NCBI GenBank assembly: GCA_000310025.1
Contig: FN649737.1
Location: forward strand, 3,806,808-3,825,902
Direction: 5' to 3'
DNA length: 19,095 bases
DNA from: Ectocarpus siliculosus
Taxonomy: Eukaryota; Sar; Phaeophyceae; Ectocarpales; Ectocarpaceae
How positions within the stretch are numbered: position 1 is the first letter of the stretch; every line of letters starts with the position of its first letter. Below, piece after piece: positions 1 to 10,270 of this stretch. The notes beneath the pieces are model-generated. The model saw only the letters and a program-made list of their open reading frames with translations. It was not told where the DNA came from and did no database searches. The position numbers and the translations under genes were made by a program.

Positions 1-1
1 G

Positions 2-400
2 AGCAGTCGGCCTTGTAACGCCAGCACGAGTCTTCCGCGGCAACGCCGCTCTCACTGGACAGCTCATCTCGCTGTCTGCCCTCCTGCCGGTGTTGCCGCA
101 TCTTCGCACGCCGCTGCTAGGCTGCAGTGTTTTTTCGTATCTGTCCCTTCTCGTCTTCAAGATTTCCTCGGCCTTTTCCCTAGCTTTCGAGCATAAGGCA
201 TCCTCGTCATCCTTGGGGTAGGCCACAAGCTGTACGACAACGCGGGTATCCTTCCGCTGGTCCATCAGCTTGGTGGTGAGCTTGAGGCCTAGGTCGTGTG
301 GAACCCATTGGTGCGTTACTTTCCACTGCTTGTCTCCCAGCGGTACGATGCGGATGCAGTTGCCCGCTGGGATGCCAGCTCCAGCCCCAGCCCCACTCAT
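2..400 (-). CDS. Unidentified partial coding frame, open at window edge
   Basis: From an ATG at 400-398 the minus strand is open for 133 codons to the window edge without a stop. The product starts with an alternating Gly/Ala stretch (MSGAGAGAGIPAGN), then a mixed segment containing GDKQWKVTHQWVPHDLG, a possible beta strand (TRVVVQLVAYP), an acidic KDDEDA patch and a charged, probably helical stretch (SKAREKAEEILKTRRDRYEK). I do not recognise the family. The frame is also open upstream of the ATG past a possible 3' splice site near 445, so this may be an internal exon. A possible 5' splice site (GTGAGA on the minus strand, at 55-50) could end it inside the window. It lies about 600 bp downstream of the last transporter exon on the same strand and could belong to the next gene or be a distal exon of the same one; its sequence does not look like a transporter membrane domain. 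Confidence 0.4.
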   Translation of the reverse strand, partial: MSGAGAGAGIPAGNCIRIVPLGDKQWKVTHQWVPHDLGLKLTTKLMDQRKDTRVVVQLVAYPKDDEDALCSKAREKAEEILKTRRDRYEKTLQPSSGVRRCGNTGRRADSEMSCPVRAALPRKTRAGVTRPTA

Positions 401-1006
401 ATATGGCCCCCTCCCGCGGCCACTTTTGGTCAGACCAACTTTCTGAGTGGCTCTACCCCCCCTAAATCGGCCAAGCGGAGTCGATTGCCGAGGAGAAATG
501 GAGGCGGCGAGATCGGGAATGCGCCGAAAAAAAAAGTTCGGCATGATCCGAACTGATTTTTTTTTATTTCTCTTTTTTCTATGCGCTGAAACGTCGTTTT
601 AGACTTAGAACCAAAAGCGTTTTTTTGAAAAAAGTTTTTTTCGCCGCGGGAGACCCAATTCGTCTTGACCGCGGTGTGGTATGGTTCGGGCATGGTATGG
701 AATGGTCACAAGCTGTAGCCAAAACTTGGGCCAAGTCGGCCAGCGTAGATATGTCTAGACGACGGGCAGGCGCACGAGTACACATGAATGCTTGAACTCA
801 TCCTCAATCGCAGTGTTGAGTCAACGACGACACCGGCATCCAAGGACGGTTATCCGATAGACCTGATGGTGGGATAGAGGGGTAGACACGCCCCAGCGGA
901 GTGTATCGCACAAGGTGCACGCTCGGTGCAGTCACGGCAACTGCCCGTGACCACACATGCGATTCTGCGAAAACAGATCTTGTTGTGCTGATGCTCGCTC
1001 GCTTAC

Positions 1007-1086
1007 CGACTTCTTGAAGTAGATCGCGGCGAAGAGGGGGGCGATGCATCCAGCAAGCACGATGTCGAAGGCCACGATCAATAGGT
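1007..1086 (-). CDS. SSS symporter exon l (last exon found)
   Basis: Residues 431-457. Acceptor ...TGCGCAG, donor GTAAGC, ending phase 0. Encodes the helix LLIVAFDIVLAGCIAPLFAA followed by IYFKKS. The family normally continues with one or more further helices. An acceptor TTTTCGCAG could open a terminal exon at 964-932 that adds ten residues and a TGA; this is weak. Confidence 0.85.
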
Positions 1087-4000
1087 CTGCGCACAAGAAG
1101 CGTCACGATCGTTGAGACAACGACCATCAGTTCGATCGAACGCCGCGCCAGCATCATCGTATCGATTTCATCGTCCGCTATCGTGACAGCATCCTATGTT
1201 CTCAACAACAGCAACATCCTGGCAGCGATTGTGAGTGTCGCTCTTGTTGGCATTCACTCGTTGACGAGCTCAAAACCAATGGGTACCATCATAGTTGACG
1301 TTTGGAGCCTTAGATTCGTGTACCATCATCAACGCGTGCCAGTGTTTCCATTCTTGCGATCAAATCAATATCTCACGGGAGACGAAAGCCCGGCGTACCC
1401 CCTTACCCACCAGGCTTCAGTATCAATGGCTTTACCGCAAAACCAAGACCAAGAACAGAGACAGGGAGACAGAAGAACAGCCGAAGAACGTGATTGTTTG
1501 ACTCACATCCAGTCTCATTGTATGTTGAAGCCACGATACAAGCAATCAAGGTTACGGGGATGATGCTGACGCGCACGATCGTGAGCAGCTTGACGTCACT
1601 GAACCGGTCACCTCCGGGAATGGCCTGGAGCATACAATGGGGTACACAAGGGGATATGACGACGACCAAGTTGGTGCTCAGGGTACACAACAAACAACAC
1701 ATAGAATGGTGATATTGGTTAGCAACAGAGCAGGCCGGACACGACGCCGGGAGACAGAGAAGGTCCTTACCTGCAAACCGCGAGTTGGCTTTCATGCTAC
1801 ACTCATGGTGCCTACCATTCGGCATCACTCATGGATAATGATACAACGAACTGTCCCACAACGACTTAAAGTAGTGCCTGTCAAGAGCAGTTGTTGCCTT
1901 GAGGTCAAGGACGATACTCTTTGAACGAGGGTACCGTTGAAACCACTAGCCATCGTAACTCGATAGCCTGGGTGTGCTGCCCTTGATCTATACCTTACGC
2001 GCGATGTTGTGCGAGAGGACGGTGGAGATGGCGAGAATAGCACCGTCGGACGTCGACATCGAAGCCGCGCAGATACCGATCAGCACCCAGCATCCAAGGA
2101 AGGTCGGCAGCTGTTTCGTGTGTCGTGCAATTACGTACATGAGGGCGGGCGGGTGCCGGGTGTGTCAAGAGTTCCTCGGGTGTTGAAGGTGAGGGTTGGT
2201 CCTCAGCGTCACGTGGCAGTGTGCTTTGTAGGGGGGACGCGTGCGTGCAGTGCATGTGATCAGCGCATGGCTTTGGAAGTTCATCACTTCCCCTGCCCCG
2301 CACACACGCAACAAACAGACCACCCTCCACACAGCCTACACTACAAGCGAACCTGGTTCACTCCCCAACCATACCGACGCAGGAATAATCCTTTTCGAGC
2401 AAACAATCCACCAGGCCTAGTCCCAAGGTAACCCCACCCCCTGAATACCTGAACAAAACAAGACGAACATACAAAGTCTGAGATTTAGGTATATTCCATG
2501 TCATTCTAGTGTGGTGTTTTTGACACTCCAGCAACCACCCGCGCGCCTGACCTGTGTAGTGGTGAGCTTGAGGAAGGCGGTGGAGTCAGGTTCCCAGGCA
2601 GCGCAAGTGGGAAGGTCTAGGAACTTGGAGCACGTGTCGACCTGGCATGCAAGCATTGACATAAGGACGGCAACATCGATTCGAAGTGTGGTAGGCTACG
2701 ATCAAAATCGCCTAGACATGGAAAAGGATTTTCATGTGATTCGAAAATCGATTTCTTTCCGTTCATGGGACGGTCAATTTCGATGTATTGGCCATTTAAG
2801 TGCGATCAACCCTCTGGATTCATTCAGTGAAGAGATACAATTGGTTGGATTGGGGAATGGCGAAACAAGTACCAGTTCCAAGCGTTGAGTTAGGCGTTAC
2901 GTGACTGGACCGGTTGGCTCACCGTAAAGGACGCGAACTGGCTGTCAGGGCCGTAGTTGAGACGGGTGTAGCCACCCATGAAAGAGAAGGTGATGCCCAC
3001 GATGAACGTCAATCCAGCAGCGATGAAGTTGCCCATAGTGGCAATCTTGGGTGATTTGGCAGCCATGCAGCGAGCCTGCGCATAGACGTTAACAGGAACC
3101 AGAAAAAGATTCGTCGCCAACGAATTACATCTTCAATAGGGGCCCGGGGGCGAACGACAGATGGGTCGGCGATGCGAAACTTTTATGTCACGTTGTGTCC
3201 CTCGAGCCATCAGATTTTAGAAAGGAAGCCATGCTACTACGCCAATGTGCAGGATGTACAATATGGTAGTGTTCCATTCCACACACCCTACCGGACATCA
3301 ACGATATCGGAAGGCGTAGTCATCGGATCTGGCACGTGTTTATGAAACACGCACGCCCAGTCTAAAAGATGTGCTCCGCTGAGACGCGCGCATTCGTTTT
3401 GGCCGGCTCACAGCGCGGCCGACGGGCAATGATAATGAAACGCAACATCACACCTTCAGCGAGCGAGGTGACAGCGTTGGGGTAAAAGGTTCAGCACTTC
3501 ATCACCGCTTATCAAATCCACTCGTCGTGCTTGTCATCGAACTGCAGAGCTCTAATCTAGAGTCACAACACAATCGTCCACAGGGCAACCGTTCACTCTT
3601 CACGACTTCAAGGCGGAGAACGTTGAGTAGTGCTGTGGCTCAGGTCCATACTCGCGACCAAACGCCACAGGTAGATAAGAACGGCGGCACACCATGCATC
3701 CCGAGATTCGTATTCCCAATCTAGCTGCTATTTTCGAAGGCTTGCGGGGCCACCCGCTAGACTACAACTTGAGGGCGCGAAGCGATACACCGACATAGAC
3801 GATAGGAAGCGAAGCTGGACAACCTACGAGGGACGGGGAGGTGCCGCGCGGCAACTTCATTTCTCCATGGAAAGCCCGTGCGAAACACACATGTACCGAA
3901 GGAAAAGCAAGAAATATAGTACTGTTGGTTCCAAAGTGCTTCAAGCGCGTGCGCGTGGGCGAAGACGGTATGAAAGTTAGACCGCAGACATGAGGAAAGA

Positions 4001-7000
4001 AGAAGAGGGGAAGCAACAAAAAACAACAGGAATGTGGGCAAGCATACCGTGTGATGCAATGTACCTGGAAGTCAAGTGCAGCAAGGTTGCCGAACCCAAG
4101 CACGAAGATAGTGGCCCAGTTGAAGAGAATGGCGTTGGGGAACGGGTTGTAGGCATCGATGCCCATCATGCCGTCGTTGAACACCTGAGGCACGCAACGG
4201 GAAACAGCATTGGTACGCAGCGAACGAGGGCATGCCGGTACCTGGAACCTGAACCAGCACACACCTAACGAACAGCGGATCCCAATCCGCCATCTAGCCA
4301 GGGCACGGCAGGAAGTTTACCAGGTAGAAAATAGTGCGCTGATGAGGGTTTGGTGCTCCAAATCGATCAAGCGCAAGGTTAAGTAGTCGTAGGCTGGTAG
4401 CGTCTCCAAACCGGTAGCAATCACCCACCACCGGCTCTAACAACTTTCGTTAGCGGCGGCCAACCGAACGCAGACATATTATTAGACATGTGACGTACGT
4501 CTTTGTCTCCGAAAGGGTAGGCGCCATTATCCACGCCGCCGGCCCCCCAGACGTCCTCGTTGTACATGCATGCCCCTTCTGTGTACACGGCGGGCACCCC
4601 CTGTTACGTGAGATGAGGCAAATCGAAAAACAAACGTGGAAAAAAGAGCGGACAAGAGCATCGAAAAAATGCATTGGTACGAATCAAGGGCGGGACCCGC
4701 GCGGTGCTACGGCCACACACCCCAGCCTTTCTCCCTTGCCATACCCCGAGTCCTCCCACTACACTGCACACCTCGTAGGCCTCGCACGTGGCGTCATCGG
4801 GGTAGAGATAGCCGGGGAAGCCGATGCTCGGGCTGGGGTGGTCGGGGCTCCTGTTGCTTAGCATCCAGGCGGAGGTTGTCAAGAGTCCGAGAAGGCCGAG
4901 AGAGGCCTGCGCAACATCTGATGTTTTACCGTGATTATACATACAGAGTAGGGACACAGGCAGAGGCGAAGTTCGGGACACTTGACAACGGATGCGCAGT
5001 CAGGGGACGTTGGATGCATGCGATGCGGGTTTTGGGCAAGAGGTTGGGGCGTGAGGGGAAGCAAACATGTGGCTATGAGAAGGGTTTGGGGGTGGGGACG
5101 ACAAGACTGTTATATCAAGGTCAAGACAAACGGTCGGTCTGGCGTGGAGATCGGCGGGAGCGGGGGCATAATTTGTGGTGGAAGTTGCATACCCTTGAGC
5201 GAAAATTGAGCGTGCCTGCGGCCTGCTTCGTTGACAACTGCTATGGAGAGTCAACAGGCCTGCAGTCTATTTATTTCTTGCTTCGACTGGCTCAATATCT
5301 TGGCGAGTTTGTTACGAGGAAATAGAGCAGGGAGGGGGTACGCATACCCTATCTCTTTCCCTAACCCTAACCCAACTTCCCCCGATTTCATGCATTATCC
5401 AGCATGGTTACTTGACACAAAAAAAACTGAGAAGGGTGGCGGGAAAAACGCACCCGTGTAGGCGACGGAAAGGAGGCCGCCGGCGCCCGTGTAGATCATG
5501 GTGACGATGCCAGCGATGAACACACTCGTTGCAAGCTCTCCGCCGAACAGGAAGCGGATGATGATCGACAGGCCCACCTGATTGGTCGACAAGTTCATAA
5601 TCGGTGGCGAGCTTTATTGAGATGGACAGCAACAAGAGCAAGAACTCAACAGTACGAGGTGGGAGCACTCGCGGGGTTGAAGAACCTCACACGACGCAGT
5701 TAGAGCACTCACCAGGTTTCCCGCGAGGAGGCAGATGAAAGAGATACACGTCAAAAGGGATACCAGCACTTCCACGGCGGGACCCCAGGCCTTCCCGTAA
5801 AAGTCAGGCAGAGTGAGGCATTGGGCCTGTTCGAGAGGTACACAAACGGCGTTGAGGATGGGGGTTAGGAATATCAGAGGATACCGTCGCACGGTTAGCC
5901 AGGCGTGATTGGTTCAACTTCTCGCTCACGCCACCTACATCGCGAGAGAGGCATACGCGAAAACCAAATTCTTTTGGTGAGAGCCTCCCTCGGGTAACTC
6001 CCAATGGCATGAGCTTGCACCCAGGCGACACCACCACACTACTTCGCACAGCCGACTCCCCACGACGCCGATGATGTCCAAAATTATCCAATCGCACCGC
6101 TTCACAGCAGTGGCGCAACCCGAAAAAAAGTGAAAGTAGGCGTTAAGCCCCTATTTCTGTACGTTGCACCTCGTTGATGTGGCGTGCAATGAACAGGCCG
6201 TTGATGACCAGGCTGAGACCAAGTCCCATAGGAAGGACAGCCCCATCCCAGTAGCTGGAAAGAGTTGGGGTTGCACACGGCAGCAGGGTTGAGAGAAGGG
6301 CGTCGATGTCACTCGCTGTAACCGTGGAGCAACCTTGACCACTACGGGCGGTAGAGAATACGGCAGTTGCAGTGCATTTACGGCAAATGAGGAAAAGCTC
6401 GAAATGCCTGCGAACTTGACGCCGTAAAACACCAAACCAAGATCACCCTCCGCTTTTGTCACGAAACTACATGCGCAAACACGCCATACAGCAACCATGG
6501 ATTCTGTCGGATGGGAGCGCAAGACGCTTTTGGCGCTCTGCCCTCGTTACGACGTTTCACGGCATTTACAAACGCCGACGAAACGCTGACAGTGATACTC
6601 GGGGCACCTACAGCAAGGAATACCGTGGTGCAATTTCCGCCGATCTAACGTTTGTGGCGCAATCACCTGAACGTGACACACAAGAGGTGCGAATGCATGC
6701 TACATGTTTCTGTCCGCGCGGACAAGGCAAGGAAATTATTCGGTAGCCCACCTGTTGTGGTCGAAAACATTACAAGAGCGGCTCTCACGAAAACCAGGTG
6801 TCACGACCACCGCGACAACACCTCCCGCCATGACCAACCGGAAAAGCGATGTAGCATACACCGCGGAGACCTGCTACGCTGGCAACGAGGTTGCATGCCT
6901 TACTGGCACTTGTGGACAGCCAGCATTGTACTGTTTGCATCAACCTGCATCGTGTACTCGCAAACATCATGGTGAAGAACCACGTGCGAGCTGGAAAGAA

Positions 7001-7176
7001 GATGCGCAAAGGGCCCTGACTGGAAAACGATTGAGATTCGGTCGTGGGTCTCACTGGAATTTGTAGGCGAGGTCGGCGTTGCCGAGGGTGGCGTTGGAGT
7101 CGATACTCTGGGAGGCGAGAGTAAGCGCAATGACGAAGAGGGGCAAGCTCCGACCTCCCACGAAGAAGTTCTCCAC
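1007..7176 (-). CDS. Sodium:solute symporter (SSS family), 12 exons, both ends incomplete
   Basis: Twelve minus-strand exons, all bounded by GT and AG, join in phase: 7176-7055, 6254-6170, 5826-5713, 5577-5454, 4917-4772, 4600-4499, 4184-4065, 3075-2923, 2641-2552, 2110-1994, 1624-1507 and 1086-1007 (1371 nt, 457 codons). The product is a multi-pass plasma-membrane or organelle-membrane protein expected to use the Na+ (or H+) gradient to import a small solute; the substrate cannot be read from sequence. Family marks, in order: ENFFVGGRSLPLF and ASQSIDSNATLGNADLAYKF (TM2 region), TLPDFYGKAWGP, GIVTMIYTGAGGLLSVAYTD, NWATIFVLGFGNLAALDFQ followed by ARCMAAKSP, ASMSTSDGAILAIST, and LLIVAFDIVLAGCIAPLFAA. 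The Ser/Thr-rich ASMSTSDGA helix corresponds to the helix carrying Na2-site hydroxyls in this family (inference). TM1 with the start codon, and the usual last membrane helices, were not found. Exon phases and splice sites are intact, so the part seen looks functional. Confidence 0.88.
1507..1624 (-). CDS. SSS symporter exon k
   Basis: Residues 392-430 plus one base. Acceptor ...GCTCCAG, donor GTGAGT. Encodes IPGGDRFSDVKLLTIVRVS and a helix ending ASTYNETG; the split T|AC codon gives the Tyr of the family's TGY. Confidence 0.87.
1994..2110 (-). CDS. SSS symporter exon j
   Basis: Residues 353-391, phase 0, acceptor ...GAAACAG. Encodes FLGCWVLIGICAASMSTSDG and AILAISTVLSHNIARK. Two donors are possible: GTATAG keeps the frame with exon k, whereas the stronger-looking GTAAGG five bases upstream does not. 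Confidence 0.87.
2552..2641 (-). CDS. SSS symporter exon i
   Basis: Residues 323-352, phase 0, acceptor ...ATGCCAG, donor GTCAGG. Encodes a loop and short helix, DTCSKFLDLPTCAAWEPDS and TAFLKLTTTQ. Confidence 0.82.
2923..3075 (-). CDS. SSS symporter exon h
   Basis: Residues 272-322, phase 0, acceptor ...TGCGCAG, donor GTGAGC. Completes the motif LDFQ|ARCMAAKSP, then a helix (GLTFIVGITFSFMGGYTR) and the loop NYGPDSQFASFT. Confidence 0.9.
3076..4064. other. Long intron of the SSS gene, no gene seen
   Basis: About 1 kb between exons g and h. I see no coding signal or repeat in it. The other introns are 149-800 bp. Confidence 0.6.
4065..4184 (-). CDS. SSS symporter exon g
   Basis: Residues 232-271, phase 0 at both ends, acceptor ...GCCTCAG, donor GTACAT. 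Encodes VFNDGMMGIDAYNPFP and the strongly conserved helix FNWATIFVLGFGNLAALDFQ. Confidence 0.9.
4499..4600 (-). CDS. SSS symporter exon f
   Basis: Residues 198-231, phase 0 at both ends, acceptor ...GTAACAG, donor GTACGT. Encodes a hydrophilic loop (GVPAVYTEGACMYNEDVWG and GVDNGAYPFGDKD). Confidence 0.8.
4772..4917 (-). CDS. SSS symporter exon e
   Basis: Residues 149-197. The first codon is split G|AT, giving the D of the family's YTD motif. Encodes VAQASLGLLGLLTTSAWML, then a Pro/Asp-rich extramembrane loop (PGYLYPDDATCEAYE). Donor GTGTGC. Confidence 0.87.
5359..5373 (+). repeat. Telomere-like interstitial repeat
   Basis: CCCTAACCCTAACCC, two and a half units of the TTAGGG-type telomere repeat, inside the intron between exons d and e. 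Confidence 0.6.
5454..5577 (-). CDS. SSS symporter exon d
   Basis: Residues 108-148 plus one base. Acceptor ...AATCAG, donor GTGCGT. Encodes a membrane helix with GELATSVFIAGIVTM and the conserved IYTGAGGLLSVAYT segment. Confidence 0.88.
5713..5826 (-). CDS. SSS symporter exon c
   Basis: Residues 70-107, phase 0 at both ends, acceptor ...GAACAG and donor GTGAGT. Encodes CLTLPDFYGKAWGPAVEV and a hydrophobic helix ending LLAGNL. The TLPDFYG loop is a family hallmark. Confidence 0.88.
6170..6254 (-). CDS. SSS symporter exon b
   Basis: Residues 41-69. The split codon CA|C joins exon a. Encodes HYWDGAVLPMGLGLSLVING and FIARHINE. The in-phase donor is GTGCAA; a second GT (GTACAG) seven bases downstream would break the frame into the next exon, so I chose the first. 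Confidence 0.82.
7055..7176 (-). CDS. SSS symporter exon a (first exon found)
   Basis: Residues 1-40 of the assembled part plus two bases. Starts phase 0 after ...AATTTCAG and ends before GTGAGA. Encodes VENFFVGGRSLPLF then a membrane helix with TLASQSIDSNATLGNADLAY, a very characteristic SSS segment just after TM1. Confidence 0.88.
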
Positions 7177-8363
7177 CTGAAATTATTATCGCAGGTGAGG
7201 GAACCAATCACATCGATGCCGGCGGAGCAGTAGAACGCAAACGTTATGTCGCACGGAGGGGATCTCCAGCAAAAAGACCGTTGGCGAGTCGACTATGTAC
7301 TACCGTTGGATTTTCAGCTAACGACAAAGTAGCAGTCGAAATCGAGGGGCAGATAGATATCACCTCCAGCTTCCCGCAACGTTTCACGTGTGCAAGGATA
7401 GCTGTTGCTTTGTTGGACTACACCGTTCGGTACAATTTTGGACACACCAACCTGGGTCACATAGGAGCAACGCCATGCAAGAAGTTTGTTTCCACCTTCC
7501 CTCTGCGGTGCTTGCCTATGTCGTCTACACGCGCTTGGGTACTTCCTGTGCCGTCCATGATGTCTTTTTTTGCGTTGTAAGGGAGCACACATGCAAAGAG
7601 CGCTACTCCTCTCGATGCTTGATCGGGTGTAATATCGATCGTTTGGCCCCAAGTAGTATCGTTATCGAGTCACGCTCTTTACAGTAGACACCCCCAACGA
7701 CGCTTGGTCAGGCACAAAGTTTCGACAACGATTGAAATAGTCGGCCCGGGCTCGAGTTCTAGCCGCACCCCATACGCTGACGCGTGGTGTGGCAGGCGAG
7801 GAACCAAAACTCCTTCGAAAATCCGAAACTTGAAAAACAGCGAAAAGCGAAGCAACCACGTGAAGGACCACTGCTGGCTAGGCTTTCCTCCCCCAGAATG
7901 GCCTTCGAGTGCTGCACTTGAGGGCTATTTCCTCAAGGAGGCAACAAACTGCAATGCTTGAGTCGATTTCTACTTTTTTCTTCATCACTATAAATCAGCC
8001 CACCAACACATGCCCTCTAGAATGCCTTTTATGTTTTCAACCGCACTGATACTGACGTCTTCTAATTGTTAGCCGGTTACCGCGGTCGATGCTAAAAATA
8101 ACAAACACATAATATTTCCATTGGTCAGCCGGTTTGGGCGTTCGATGCCTTTAGGCCTTATAGCGCCATCGACTTTTGGGGCCACCTCCTCTGGCCCCAT
8201 CTTATTTGCCTGTGTTGCTTCGCGAAGAATGGCATGCCTGTCTCCCCCTTTGAGATCTCTCGACAAAGGGGTGTGCAGGGGTAAACGGGGAGAACTACAT
8301 TACAGTCTACAACTGTAGTGTGTATGCGATGGAGAATGGTATCAGTTCGAGGGTACTGTAGGT

Positions 8364-8382
8364 CGTATCGCGGGGCGATACG
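8364..8382. other. Perfect 8-bp hairpin
   Basis: CGTATCGC, a GGG loop, then GCGATACG. The stem is perfect; no flanking gene explains it. Confidence 0.6.
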
Positions 8383-8490
8383 TAGGGTTCAACAGTGAAG
8401 TTGCGCTGCGTCTATCTGCCTGTGCTCGGGTGGACAGCGCGAATAGGGGCAAGCGCGGAACAAGCACGGACCTCGCCCACCGATAACAGG

Positions 8491-8519
8491 GGGAACCGAG
8501 CAAGCTAGAGCTCGGTCCC
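8491..8519. other. 10-bp hairpin with one bulge
   Basis: GGG, a bulged A, ACCGAGC, an 8-nt loop, GCTCGGT, CCC. Function unknown; it could be part of a structured RNA or chance. Confidence 0.5.
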
Positions 8520-8618
8520 GTTTCCTTTGTACAGGAATGTCTTGAAAACCTCCTTTTCGTGCCCCGTTTACCATGCCCCCGCCTGTTGGTGTTTATAACC
8601 CCCCTCCCTTGATCGGAC

Positions 8619-8642
8619 TTGTTGTTGTTGTTGTGTTGTTGT
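8619..8642 (+). repeat. GTT-type microsatellite
   Basis: A short run of repeated TTG/GTT triplets, slightly interrupted. Confidence 0.6.
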
Positions 8643-8849
8643 CTTCACATTTAAAAATCGTTCCGGTCTCCACTCAGTACCTTCTTATGTCCGTACTGGT
8701 CCAACTGACGCGGACACCTTCCTTGGTCACAAGCCAACTGGGGGTACACCTTTTTAACAGTAAAGAAATAAAATGGACACCAGAAAATTCCTCCAAGGCG
8801 CGATTTGGTATCCAACCGAAATAAGATCAACAGTACGGAAACCAATAAT

Positions 8850-9112
8850 AGGAAGGTTTGTTCGTCGAAGCAGATAGAATAAACTGGTGTTTATTTTGTA
8901 ACAGTCGAATTAGAATTTGGCTTCATTTTCTACCGGAAACCCAGGGTCACGGTGTTTGGAATTATTAGTCTATAGTTGGGGGTGTCATTCCGTGATCGAG
9001 TCCACGCAGGGGCTGTAGCAAAGTCGGGTAACGTGTGACAGCTACAGAGCGCGTGAAGCAACGGAAGGACAGCAGCAGCCGCCTAACGCAGTAGCGGCGG
9101 CAGTTTAGAAAA
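8850..9112 (+). repeat. Split direct repeat A1 (left end)
   Basis: 263 bp, identical by eye and without gaps to 14804-15066 (constant offset 5954). Homology stops sharply at both ends (T versus A before, GGG versus TCC after). Confidence 0.95.
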
Positions 9113-9359
9113 GGGCGGGGACGGGGACACGGCGCAAGCATTGGGGAAGTGACCAGCACGCGACTCTCCATATAAAGGTGTGTACTCGTGTCCAACATCC
9201 ATCGTGTCGGCCGTGTTCCTATTCGCGTCCCGCTACTCTTGTGACCTCACCGCTGCGTGCATTTAGCACGAGGGGGGAGGGTGCAGTAAGATAAGCGGCG
9301 GCAAGCCAACGCAGTCTCGCTCGCCGCGCCGCTCAGATAGGTCCCTTCCCAAACATGGG

Positions 9360-9449
9360 ATGCGGTTCATCCCAACCGAGACGTACTCTCGCTGAAGAAA
9401 AAAAATGCGGTTCGTCCCAACCAGACGTACTCTCTCTGAAGAAAAAATT
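9360..9449. repeat. 45-bp tandem duplication
   Basis: Two copies beginning ATGCGGTTC at 9360 and 9405, each ending in CTGAAG plus an A-run, with only a few differences. Confidence 0.8.
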
Positions 9450-9885
9450 CAACGGCAAAAAGAAAGAGCGGGGCCTGTTGTATGGTCGCACGCTGACTTG
9501 TCGCGGTTGATAGCAGCCATTGTACTGCACGGGGTGGAGGAACCCTGCGGCATCGGACATAACCAATCGACCCGCGGCAGTAGGGCATGATGCTGTCACG
9601 ATTATGCACATGAGGCAGGTGCCTTGTTTTCTGTTTCCCCCGGCTTACTAGGGACTACTTGCCGGTACAATCTTGTCTGTGCCGCGCACAGAGGGGCATA
9701 TAGCTGAAGGAATCGACGATAATATGCCCACTCACGTAAGCAATCGTCTCCACGGATGGTATTGACAAGTCCCCACTGATGGTATCGACAAGTCCCATGG
9801 CATACAAAGCGGCCGCATACGTAATCGGAAAGTGCATTCAACAGCATTCACGGGAACGGATAAAAGCAAAAACACATGCATGCGA

Positions 9886-10008
9886 GAGAAAGACTCAAAG
9901 AAAAAGACTGAAAAACAATGAAGACGAGAAAAAAAAAACGAGACAGCGAACTACGTGCTGTATGCATAAGGAAAAAGAAGATGAGAAAAAAATAGGGGGG
10001 GGAGGTGG
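9886..10008 (+). repeat. Purine-rich low-complexity tract
   Basis: Mostly A and G with several runs of A and one run of G near 9993-10001. The Lys/Arg/Glu-rich frame across it is a consequence of composition. Confidence 0.6.
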
Positions 10009-10270
10009 ATGTGACACGCGAGGTTCGAACTCGCGAGGAACGTCAGGTAGCGGTCCATGTGAGTGCATCACGGTCTCGAGGGGCATCACGTCAAATTTAT
10101 TGCCGCCGTGACACAAACCTTCTATAAGAATACGTCACGTCCATCGACGATTAAGCGACCAAAAACGCCCGGACAGCAATTGATGCATGCCAAAAACTCG
10201 TCAACCTGCCGTAGGATTGTCTATGCGGAAGTGATCTCAATGAAAATAAAAAAAAAACAAGGACACGCAC

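Larger units (their letters stand above)
7177..8849. other. Intergenic or intron sequence, no gene recognised
   Basis: I looked here on the minus strand for the transporter's first exon (start codon and TM1) and found no hydrophobic frame with splice signals. It holds two hairpins (8364-8382 and 8491-8519) and a GTT-rich microsatellite (about 8619-8642). A plus-strand 83-codon frame at 8573 owes its hydrophobic run to that microsatellite. Confidence 0.5.
9113..10270. other. Non-coding left part of the element body
   Basis: No supported gene. It contains a 45-bp tandem duplication (9360-9449), a 23-bp duplication near 9755-9800, and a long purine-rich stretch (about 9886-10008). Short frames here are low-complexity or repeat-derived. 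Confidence 0.6.

Noticed and set aside
8573-8824. Plus-strand 83-codon protein with a possible membrane helix
   Set aside because: The hydrophobic run (VVVVVLL) comes from a GTT microsatellite and the rest has no family features.
10016-10096. Possible minus-strand tRNA: a T-arm-like GCGAG-TTCGAAC-CTCGC and a weak acceptor pairing
   Set aside because: The 80-nt fold lacks a credible D-arm, A-box and anticodon arm, and the T-arm is explained by a simple palindrome.
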